The translations under genes were made by a program, and so were the position numbers. From positions 1-64,000 of the forward strand of contig NW_027331313.1 in assembly GCF_022965805.1 (NCBI RefSeq): 64,000 bases of DNA, written 5' to 3'. Source of the stretch: Primulina eburnea (lineage: Eukaryota; Streptophyta; Magnoliopsida; Lamiales; Gesneriaceae). A model generated the notes under the pieces. The model was not told the DNA's origin, did no database searches, and saw nothing but the letters and a program-made list of their open reading frames with translations. Shown piece by piece: positions 53,406 through 63,713 of the stretch (the stretch's first letter is position 1; each line of letters starts with the position of its first letter).

Positions 53406-56400
53406 ACTTTAGGAACACTTTTGCGTGCTATTCTTAAAAAGAACTTGGATTGACATTTCTATTGACTTTATTTTGGGGTTTCCTAGGACTAAGAAGGGGA
53501 GGGATTCTATTTTTGTTGTTGTGGATAGATTCTCTAAGATGGCACATTTTATAGCTTGTCATAAAACCGATGATGCTTCAAACATTGCGGATTTGTTCTT
53601 TAGAGAAGTCGTTAGGTTGCATGGCAGTGCCTAGGACTATTGTTTCTGATCGCGATGTTAAATTCTTGAGTTACTTTTGGAAGACTTTATGGGCTAAACT
53701 TGGCACAAAATTGTTGTTTTCTACTACTTGTCATCCTCAAACGGATGGACAAACTGAAGTTGTCAATAGAACTTTGGGAACACTTTTGCGTGCTATTCTT
53801 AAAAAGAACTTGGATTGACATTTCTATGGACTTTATTTTGGGGTTGCCTAGGACTAAGAAGGGGAGGGATTCTATTTTTGTTGTTGTGGATAGATTCTCT
53901 AAGATGGCACATTTTATAGCTTGTCATAAAACCGATGATGCTTCAAACATTGCGGATTTGTTCTTTAGAGAAGTCGTTAGGTTGCATGGCATGCCTAGGA
54001 CTATTGTTTCTGGTCGCGATGTTAAATTCTTGAGTTACTATTGGAAGACTTTATGGGCTAAACTTGGCACAAAATTGTTGTTTTCTACTACTTGTCATCC
54101 TCAAACGGATGGACAAACTGAAGTTGTCAATAGAACTTTGGGAACACTTTTGCGTGCTATTCTTAAAAAGAACTTGGATTGACATTTCTATGGACTTTAT
54201 TTTGGGGTTGCCTAGGACTAAGAAGGGGAGGGATTCTATTTTTGTTGTTGTGGATAGATTCTCTAAGATGGCACATTTTATAGCTTGTCATAAAACCGAT
54301 GATGCTTCAAACATTGCGGATTTGTTCATTAGAGAAGTCGTTAGGTTGCATGGCATGCCTAGGACTATTGTTTCTGGTCGCGATGTTAAATTCTTTAGTT
54401 ACTTTTGGAAGACTTTATGGGCTAAACTTGGCAAAAAATTGTTGTTTTCTACTACTTGTCATCCTCAAACGGATGGACAAACTGAAGTTGTCAATAGAAC
54501 TTTGGGAACACTTTTGCGTGCTATTCTTAAAAAGAACTTGGATTGACATTTCTATGGACTTTATTTTGGGGTCGCCTAGGACTAAGAAGGGGAGGGATTC
54601 TATTTTTGTTGTTGTGGATAGATTCTCTAAGATGGCACATTTTATAGCTTGTCATAAAACCGATGATGCTTCAAACATGGCGGATTTGTTCTTTAGAGAA
54701 GTCGTTAGGTTGCATGGCAGTGCCTAGGACTGTTGTTTCTGGTCGCGATGTTAAATTCTTGAGTTACTTTTGGAAGACTTTATGGGCTAAACTTGGCACA
54801 AAATTGTTGTTTTCTACTACTTGTCATCCTCAAACGGATAGACAAACTGAAGTTGTCAATAGAACTTTGGGAACACATTTCTGTGCTATTCTTAAAAAGA
54901 ACTTGGATTGACATTTCTATGGACTTTATTTTGGGGTGGCCTAGGACTAAGAAGGGGAGGGATTCTATTTTTCTTGTTGTGGATAGATTCTCTAAGATGG
55001 CACATTTTATAGCTTGTCATAAAACCGATGATGCTTCAAACATGCGGATTTGTTCTTTAGAGAAGTCGTTAGGTTGCATGGAGTGCCTAGGACTATTGTT
55101 TCTGGTCGCGATGTTAAATTCTTGAGTTACTTTTGGAAGACTTTATGGGCTAAACTTGGCACAAAATTGTTGTTTTCTACTACTTGTCATCCTCAAACCG
55201 ATGGACAAACTTAATTTGTCAATAGAACTTTGGGAACACCTTTGCGTGCTATTCTTAAAAAGAACTTCGATTGAGATTTCTATGAACTTTATTTTGGGGT
55301 CGCGTAAGAAAAGAAGGGGAGGGATTCTATTTTTGTTGTTGTGGATAGATTCTCTAAGATGGCACATTTTATAGCTTGTCATAAAACCGATGATGCTTCA
55401 AACATGGCGGATTTGTTCTTTAGAGAAGTCGTTAGGTTGCATGGCAGTGCCTAGGACTATTGTTTTGGTCGCGATGTTAAGTTCTTGAGTTACTTTTGGA
55501 AGACTTTATGGGCTAAACTTGGCACAAAATTGTTGTTTTCTACTACTTGTCATCCTCAAACGGATAGACAAACTGAAGTTGTCAATAAAACTTTGGGAAC
55601 ACATTTCTGTGCTATTCTTAAAAAGAACTTGGATTGACATTTCTATGGACTTTATTTTGGGGTGGCCTAGGACTAAGAAGGGGAGGGATTCTATTTTTGT
55701 TGTTGTGGATAGATTCTCTAAGTTGGCACATTTTATAGCTTGTCATAAAACCGATGATGCTTCAAACATTGCAGATTTGTTCTTTAGAGAAGTCGTTAGG
55801 TTGCATGGAGTGCCTAGGACTATTGTTTCTGGTCGCGATGTTAAATTCTTGAGTTACTTTTGGAAGACTTTATGGGCTAAACTTGGCACAAAATTGTTGT
55901 TTTCTACTACTTGTCATCCTCAAACGGATGGACAAACTTAATTTGTCAATAGAACTTTGGGAACACCTTTGCGTGCTATTCTTAAAAAGAACTTCGATTG
56001 ACATTTCTATGAACTTTATTTTGGGGTCGCCTAAGACAAAGAAGGGGAGGGATTCTATTTTTGTTGTTGTGGATAGATTCTCTAAGATGGCACATTTTAT
56101 AGCTTGTCATAAAACCGATGATGTTTCAAACATTGCAGATTTGTTCTTTAGATAAGTCGTTATGTTGCATGGCATGCCTAGTACTATTGTTTCTGCTCGC
56201 GATGTTAAATTCTTTAGTTACTATTGGAAGACTTTATGGGCTAAACTTGGCACAAAATTGTTGTTTTTACTACTTGTCATCCTCAAACGGATGGACAAAC
56301 TGAAGTTGTCAATAGAACTTTGGGAACACTTTTGCGTGCTATTCTTAAAAAGAACTTGGATTGACATTTCTATGGACTTTATTTTGGGGTTGCCTAGGAC

Positions 56401-58502
56401 TAAGAAGCGGAGGGATTCTATTTTTGTTGTTGTGGATAGATTCTCTAAGATGGCACATTTTATAGCTTTTCATAAAACCGATGATGCTTCAAACATTGCG
56501 GATATGTTCTTTAGAGAAGTCGTTAGGTTGCATGGCGTGCCTAGGACTATTGTTTCTGATCGCGATGTTAAATTCTTGAGTTACTTTTGGAAGACTTTAT
56601 GGGCTAAACTTGGCACAAAATTGTAGTTTTCTACTACTTGTCATCCTCAAACGGATGGACAAACTTAAGTTGTCAATAGAAGTTTGGGAACACCTTTGCG
56701 TGCTATTCTTAAAAAGAACTTCGATTGACATTTCAATGAACTTTATTTTTGGGGTCGCCTAAGACAAAGAAGGGGAGGGATTCTATTTTTGTTGTTGTGG
56801 ATTGATTCTCTAAGATGGCACATTTTATAGCTTGTCATAAAACCGATGATGCTTCAAACATTGCGGATTTGTTCTTTAGAGAAGTCGTTAGGTTGCATGG
56901 CTTGCCTAGGACTATTGTTTCTGATCGCGATATTAAATTCTTGAGTTACTTTTGGAAGACTTTATGGGCTAAACTTGGCACAAAATTGTTGTTTTCTACT
57001 ACTTGTCATTCTCAAACGGATGGACAAACTTAAGTTGTCAATAGAACTTTGGGAACACCTTTGCGTGCTATTCTTAAAAAGAACTTCGATTGACATTTCT
57101 ATGAACTTTATTTTGGGGTCGCCTAAGACAAAGAAGGGGAGGGATTCTATTTTTGTTGTTGTGGATAGATTCTCTAAGATGGCACATTTTATAGCTTGTC
57201 ATAAAACCGATGATGCTTCAAACATTGCGGATTTGTTCTTTAGAGAAGTCGTTAGGTTGCATGGCTTGCCTAGGACTATTGTTTCTGATCGCGATGTTAA
57301 ATTCTTGAGTTACTTTTGGAAGACTTTATGGGCTAAACTTAGCACAAAATTGTAGTTTTCTACTACTTGTCATCCTCAAACGGATGGACAAACTTAAGTT
57401 GTCAATAGAACTTTAGGAACACTTTTGCGTGCTATTCTTAAAAAGAACTTGGATTGACATTTCTATGGACTTTATTTTGGGGTTGCCTAGGATTAAGAAG
57501 GGGAGGGATTCTATTTTTGTTGTTGTGGATAGATTCTCTAAGATGCCACATTTTATAGCTTGTCATAAAACCGATGATGCTTCAAACATTGCGGATATGT
57601 TCTTTAGAGAAGTCGTTAGGTTGCATGGCGTGCCTAGGACTATTGTTTCTGATCGCGATGTTAAATTCTTGAGTTACTTTTGGAAGACTTTATGGGCTAA
57701 ACTTGGCACAAAATTGTAGTTTTCTACTACTTGTCATCCTCAAACGGATGGACAAACTTAAGTTGTCAATAGAAGTTTGGGAACACCTTTGCGTGCTATT
57801 CTTAAAAAGAACTTCGATTGACATTTCTATGAACTTTATTTTTGGGGTCGCCTAAGACAAAGAAGGGGAGGGATTCTATTTTTGTTGTTGTGGATAGATT
57901 CTCTAAGATGGCACATTTTATAGCTTGTCATAAAACCGATGATGCTTCAAACATTGCGGATTTGTTCTTTAGAGAAGTCGTTTGGTTGCATGGCTTGCCT
58001 AGGACTATTGTTTCTAATCGCGATGTTAAATTCTTGAGTTACTTTTGGAAAACTTTATGGGCTAAACTTGGCACAAAAATGTTGTTTTCTACTACTTGTC
58101 ATTCTCAAACGGATGGACAAACTTAAGTTGTCAATAGAACTTTGGGAACACCTTTGCGTGCTATTCTTAAAAAGAACTTCGATAGACATTTCTATGAACT
58201 TTATTTTGGGGTCGCCTAAGACAAAGAAGGGGAGGGATTCTATTTTTATTGTTGTGGATAGATTCTCTAAGATTTGACATTTTATAGCTTGTCATAAAGC
58301 CGATGATGCTTCAAACATTGCAGATTTGTTCTTTAGAGAAGTCGTTAGGTTGCATGGCATGCCTAGGACTATTGTTTCTGGTCGCGATGTTAAATTCTTT
58401 AGTTACTATTGGAAGAATTTATGGGCTAAACTTGGCACAAAATTGTTGTTTTCTACTACTTGTCATCCTCAAACGGATGGACAAACTGAAGTTGTTAATA
58501 GA
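53406..58502 (+). repeat. Right satellite higher-order repeat, copy 2 (14 monomers)
   Basis: A 5097-bp block with the same ordered variants as copy 1, for example the NMRICS unit (55020 versus 49930), the GATTGAG unit (about 55270), the ATTTTTGGGG unit and repeated TTGTAG units. It differs from copy 1 by scattered substitutions and one-base indels, including single-base losses at about 55312 and 56266. A new higher-order copy starts at 58503. Confidence 0.87.
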
Positions 58503-59686
58503 ACTTTAGGAACACTTTTGCGTGCTATTCTTAAAAAGAACTTGGATTGACATTTCTATTGACTTTATTTTGGGGTTTCCTAGGACTAAGAAGGGGAGGG
58601 ATTCTATTTTTGTTGTTGTGGATAGATTCTCTAAGATGGCACATTTTATAGCTTGTCATAAAACCGATGATGCTTCAAACATTGCGGATATGTTCTTTAG
58701 AGAAGTCGTTAGGTTGCATGACGTGCCCAGGACTATTGTTTCTGATCGCGATGTTAAATTCTTGAGTTACTTTTGGAAGACTTTATGGGCTAAACTTGGC
58801 ACAAAATTGTTGTTTTCTACTACTTGTCATCCTCAAACGGATGGACAAACTGAAGTTGTCAATAAAACTTTGGGAACACTTTTGCGTGCTATTCTTAAAA
58901 AGAACTTGGATTGACATTTCTATGGACTTTATTTTGGGTGGAGTGGCCTAGGACTAAGAAGGGGAGGGATTCTATTTTTGTTGTTGTGGATAGATTCTCT
59001 AAGATGGCACATTTTATAGCCTGTCATAAAACCGATGATGCTTCAAACATTGCAGATTTGTTCTTTAGAGAAGTCGTTAGGTTGCATGGCATGCCTAGGA
59101 CTATTGTTTCTGGTCGCGATGTTAAATTCTTTAGTTACTATTGGAAGACTTTATGGGCTAAACTTGGCAAAAAATTGTTGTTTTCTACTACTTGTCATCC
59201 TCAAACGGATGGACAAACTGAAGTTGTCAATAAAACTTTGGGAACACTTTTGCGTGCTATTCTTAAAAAGAACTTGGATTGACATTTCTACGGACTTTAT
59301 TTCGGGGTTGCCTAGGACTAAGAAGGGGAGGGATTCTATTTTTGTTGTTGTGGATAGATTCTCAAAGATGGCACATTTTATAGCTTGTCGTAAAACCGAT
59401 GATGCTTCATACAATGCGGATTTGTTCATTAGAGAAGTCGTTAGGTTGCATGGCATGCCTAGGACTATTGTTTCTGATCGCGATGTTAAATTCTTTAGTT
59501 ACTTTTGGAAGACTTTATGGGCTAAACTTGGCAAAAAATTGTTGTTTTCTACTACTTGTCATCCACAAACGGATGGACAAACTGAAGTTGTCAATAAAAC
59601 TTTGGGAACACTTTTGCGTGCTATTCTTAAAAAGAACTAGGATTGACATTTCTATGGACTTTATTTTGGGGTCGCCTAGGACTAAG
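58503..59686 (+). repeat. Right satellite higher-order repeat, partial copy 3
   Basis: It starts again at ACTTTAGGAACAC with the IDFILGF unit (triad intact: SDRD at about 58742, GAA at about 58851), a variant unit with an inserted GTGGAGTGG at about 58938 and the [13 protein letters not shown] unit at about 59408, matching the start of copy 1. It is cut by the copia insertion at 59687. Confidence 0.82.
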
Positions 59687-60800
59687 TGTTAGAGTAGGTG
59701 CCCGTCGAGCCAAGTGTTGGCCGAGTGTTCACAATGAAACTCTATGTATAAGCAGTCTTTATTTTAATAATATTTGAAATTATTATTTTGGCAAATCTTT
59801 ATCTGTATACCCATGCTAGCTGCATAGATAAAGCCCTTGAATATACAAATAGTAGAAAGAATATGAGATGCTCATATGATGAGTATCATGAAACTCATAT
59901 TTGTAATACTGTATATTCTAAACGGTTCCTAGTCGATTCAGCCGCCACTAAGAAGGATATAGGCCGCTCGAGTTAGAGACTAGTATCTGCGATGTGAGTA
60001 CCATGTTTCATTGGTAGGGGACATTGTGATGTCCGAACATGCAGATAGGTGCTCCTTGTAGAGTGCACTGAACAACCCTCCATAAAAGGACTTTCCAAGT
60101 GGTTCTCACTTATCGAGTGGAAAAGTCCTGGTTTATGGTTGTACAGAATTAGTCCTTATGACCCGGGACAACATTGAGACTCTATGTGCTAGAATTACAC
60201 TTTGACTTGTTTACCGACTCTCATGGGGTCATCAGGTGGCAAGGTTGGGTGTTCTGTCGAAACACATAGGAGTCGATGCATTGTAGTCGGGGATTCACCG
60301 CTTACCTTCGGGTATGGATATCCTATGTGTTATCATGTGTATGTAGATCGAAATCTCTGGCCAGAGTATGGTTGTAATTATGAAAGGTGTTTCATAGATT
60401 ACACCATCGATGCAACTACGACATGACACATAGTATCGATTCATTGACAACTCTCGATAAACCAATGGTTGTCGAATCGATCGGGATATATGAGTTGAAG
60501 GGACCGTACTGTACGCTAACCATAATTGAATGGTTCTTGCAGGCACTATCATGTGATACCTAGGGAATCACGTAAGCGATGCTGCTAGGCGTTTAACGTG
60601 ATTGGTTGGGTACTATCAGACTTGAGTTCTGACGTTCTTACTATCAAGGAGTTGATAAGTAAGAATGGAGCAATTGGGGTATGCTCGAATAAGGACATGT
60701 TTAGTCCGAATCACATGGAGATGTGAACCCACGGCTAGTTGTATCAATGAACCATTGAGGGCCACACAAGTACTAGCTTTGTAAATCCCGATGAGAAGTG

Positions 60801-60960
60801 AAAATAGTTCAATGTGTTGAACGGCTTATAAAGGAGTTTATAAGCGTAAGTAAAATTAGAAGTTTGACTTCTATAAAGGAGAAAATGGTTCAATGTGTTG
60901 AACGGCTTATAAATGTGTTTATAAGCGTAAAGAAAAATAGAAGTATGACTTCTATGAGAG
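60801..60960 (+). repeat. 80-bp tandem duplication in copia copy 2 LTR
   Basis: Two diverged 80-bp copies (60801-60881, 60882-60960) each contain the same three hairpins: GTTCAA-tgtg-TTGAAC, CTTATAAA-N4-TTTATAAG and AGAAGT-N3-ACTTCT. Copia copy 1 LTRs have a single copy. Confidence 0.82.
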
Positions 60961-61297
60961 AAATATAAATTTTAATTTATGAAAGTGTTCCTAGATTAAA
61001 ATTTGGCCAAGTAAATAATGTAGTTGAAAATTGTGATTTTCATAAACATTATTGGGGACTAAATTAGATTAATTCAAGTGTTGAATTAATTAAACACTAG
61101 TAGACCTAGTAGAGTCTAAATAATTAAAATTAATTCAAGTGTTGAATTAATTAAATAATATTGAGTCTTGTAGAGCTCAATTAAAATAATTATTTAACTA
61201 GTGGGACTTGAATAAATTCAAGTAGTATTTAATTAATCTCAAATATGTTTGAGATAATTAAAATTTAGTCCATGGTTTTTAATGTGTTAAAAACCAT
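60807..61297. repeat. Chain of short perfect inverted repeats in copia U3
   Basis: At least eleven perfect hairpins with 6- to 11-bp arms and 3- to 4-base loops start at 60807, 60825, 60858, 60888, 60906, 60939, 61026, 61069, 61130, 61206 and 61236. The last, at 61272-61297, has 11-bp arms and the loop TGTG. Most loops are TGTG, GTG or TATG. The chain ends exactly at the TATA-like site. The same chain is in both LTRs of copia copy 1 (about 6770-7165 and 13893-14285). Confidence 0.8.
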
Positions 61298-61884
61298 ATA
61301 ATATATGTGAGACATGCTAGGGTTTGCATGCTTGGGAGGTGAAGAGTCTTGAATACTTTTGATTAAAAAAATTGCAAAGGCATACAACTTTTGTATCTAA
61401 CTTTTTGCAACCCCAAGACTCAACTCTCCTCCTCATTCCACACACCTTGGCCGAAATTGTGTGTCTCTTTTTCTCTCAATTTTCTTCTCTCTTTTGTTCT
61501 TCAAGTGTTGGAGAATAAAAGTCTTCTCTTTGAAAAATCTTCTTAATTTTCTAGTGCAAATTAAGAGGGGATTTACCTAGTTGGTGGTGGGCCTAATTTG
61601 AAGGAAAGTTTCAAGGATTTGGAGGAGGAGCTTGTAGATTGTCTACCTTCAAGAGCTAAGGTGTTTACACCTTAGTTGGAGCCATAAAATCAATCCTTGT
61701 GATTGATAGGTAATTTTCTCAACACCCTATGCTTGAAAGTTGAGATTTTTGTATATGTTTGCACAACTAGTACATGGTGTTCAATTTTGAAAAATTTTTA
61801 TACCAAAATTTCGGTTTTCATGTTTTGAAAACATTTTTGTGCTTCCGTTGCGATTTTGAACACCGTATATCGATCCCTTTCAAG

Positions 61885-61896
61885 TGGTATCAGAGC
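61885..61896 (+). other. Primer-binding site (initiator tRNA-Met), copia copy 2
   Basis: TGGTATCAGAGC, two bases (AG) after the LTR end. Confidence 0.9.
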
Positions 61897-62004
61897 TAAG
61901 GTTACTAGTTTTTGTGCAACATATACAAGATATTATATTGAGGGCGATTTCTAACCGTTTGAGATGAAAATTTGCAACAAAACCGAGGCCTTCTTGTGGG
62001 GAAT

Positions 62005-62106
62005 TTCGGGCAGCATGTTGCTGCCCGTTTCGGGCAGCTCGGGCTGCCGGAGGGCTGCCCATTTCGGGCAGCAAGGGCAGCCCGAGGGGCTGCCCGAACA
62101 GCCCCT
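62005..62106. repeat. GC-rich GGGCAGC/GCTGCCC repeats in copia leader
   Basis: About eight alternating TTCGGGCAGC and GCTGCCCGAA units, able to form one long or several nested hairpins, in an AT-rich leader. It corresponds to the shorter block at 13130-13198. Confidence 0.72.
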
Positions 62107-62889
62107 AAAGTTTAATAATAATAAAAAAAATTTTTTTGCATGTTGGCCGGAATGTTGGCCGGAATCCGGCGACGGAACTCCGGCGACGGCGATGACGACT
62201 AGGGTTTCCAAAAGTGTTTTGGAATATCAAAGTGTCATGGGCCTTGAGTTGTTGGGCCATTAGATGGTCAACATATTTGTGAATTTTAAATGGGCCAAAA
62301 TGTTTTTGGTGAAAAATAAGTTTTTGGGCCCTTAAGTTTAAAATTACAAAAGTTGCAAATCTTTCTCATAAAATAAATAATTGAAGTTGGACTTTAATTA
62401 TTTATAGTAAATTGTGATTTATAAGAAATTCGGTTATAAATAAATTAATTGGAAAGTAGACAAAGGTGTTTGTATACTTTGTTAATTTAGTTTATAATCG
62501 TGGCGGTTAGTGATTGGATCAAGATATATAATATTGGATCAATTAATTATAGTGATAATTAATTGATGGTGTATGATATGTGATATTATGCATGAAGGAT
62601 GATCAAAAGCCCAAGCCCAATTTGCTAGGTGTATGCTAGGATATTTGTGTTGTATGATTGTAATAATTATCAATTTTTAAAGTGTGCTTGGTTTATGGCC
62701 CGTTCCCACCCCATGAGATGTATCCCTATGTGCCATGGATATTTATTTGTAAATATTAGAATAGGGGAAGATCAAGATTGGAAGATGGTGGCCTTGGTGA
62801 TTATGAAGATCGAAGACATGTAATATTGGATGCTAATGTAATAATTTAGTTGCATTGCATCCCGTGCATTTACCCTAGGATTGGACCTA

Positions 62890-62914
62890 GGCCCGTGTTT
62901 GGCTCACACGGGCC
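62890..62914 (+). other. Conserved stem-loop in copia leader
   Basis: A 25-base perfect hairpin: 9-bp arms GGCCCGTGT/ACACGGGCC around a 7-base loop. The copy at 12335-12359 is identical in arms and loop (on the other strand). It is a candidate dimerisation or packaging structure by position only. Confidence 0.65.
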
Positions 62915-63713
62915 ATTAGTTTTGGGGCGATTGATCATCCTTGTATTGTTTTCTATTTATGATATATGCATGATATGTTATAAATAATGAGTATGTGCGT
63001 TATTATTATTATAATAACAAAGTTGCATGAATCCGGCAAACATACGATCAAACATGGCGAGCTTTTAAAATAAAATTAATGATGAGACCTTTCAAAATTA
63101 AAAACCCTCATTTTGAATAAGATTCAAAATTAATATCAAGCCCGAAAAGGGGAATTATAAATTTGTTTATAATTTCCTTGTCTTCCATCGACAATGGGTG
63201 CATGATGAACGCTACCCGTACTCGGGGCTCGGCTCATATTATTGGGGGGGCCCTGGGTGCCGGAAAGCTGTGACATCCATTGACATGGTGATGTGAACTA
63301 CGTGGAACTCCCATGATTTCGGCTCATATTATTGAGGGAACTCATGGCGACCGTCCATTAAGGTTCAACATCGATGGGTAAGGCTTGACACGTGAAGATG
63401 AACGACGTCATATTATTGGGTCCTAATCAAACGTGAGACAAAAGTTTACGTTAAGGGTTGCATTGTGATGCAATTGGAAACTACCTTTTAGGAATTGTGA
63501 TTGGCTGATATTATTCGGGATCATAATTCGCTAATTGGACCTTACGTACCTACTGAGGAAAGGAGTTTCCCGTTTTCACTAGAGGGTAGTGAAAAATGTC
63601 AAAACAGTGGGAGTAAATATTTATAAAGTTAAAGTCCATACTTTATATCTTACCAAATATTTTAAATAGTCATCAACATTTATCTGTTTTACTTTTCAGT
63701 ACAAATTTTGACA

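Larger units (their letters stand above)
48306..59686 (+). repeat. Integrase-core satellite, right block (about 31 monomers of 364 bp)
   Basis: This is a continuation of the left array after the Tekay insertion, same strand and phase. It ends abruptly at CCTAGGACTAAG where the second copia element begins. It contains two complete copies of a roughly 5.1-kb higher-order repeat and part of a third. Frequent changes are MNF for MDF, SGRD for SDRD, TAA for the GAA of the catalytic Glu, AGATAAGTC for AGAGAAGTC, and one-base indels (LHGSA frames). Confidence 0.93.
59687..61882 (+). repeat. Copia copy 2, 5' LTR
   Basis: 2196 bp, from TGTTAGAGTAGGTGCC to CCCTTTCA. It is about 125 bp longer than the LTRs of copia copy 1, partly because of an 80-bp tandem duplication at 60801-60960. 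Its U3 holds the inverted-repeat chain 60807-61297, and TATAATATATG at 61297-61307 is a plausible TATA box. The 62- and 74-codon frames in it are not supported as genes. Confidence 0.92.
61897..63713 (+). other. Copia copy 2 untranslated leader (1.8 kb)
   Basis: Collinear with 11539-13334 of copia copy 1. It contains GC-rich GGGCAGC/GCTGCCC inverted repeats (62005-62106), the perfect 9-bp stem-loop at 62890-62914, and a short frame 62629-62823. No domain is recognised. The length is unusual for a copia 5' leader and may hold packaging signals or upstream frames. Confidence 0.7.

Noticed and set aside
29551..59686. The whole array as an assembly artefact
   Set aside because: Units differ by many private variants and the Tekay insertion has a clean duplication, so a real array exists. 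Exact copy number and higher-order copies may still be mis-assembled, which is why long-read checks are listed.
29539..59692. Dozens of open frames of 60-203 codons across the satellite, as separate genes
   Set aside because: They are three-frame readings of the same 364-bp monomer. They start and stop at the same relative points, have no own promoter or conserved full protein, and many end at a stop in a catalytic codon.
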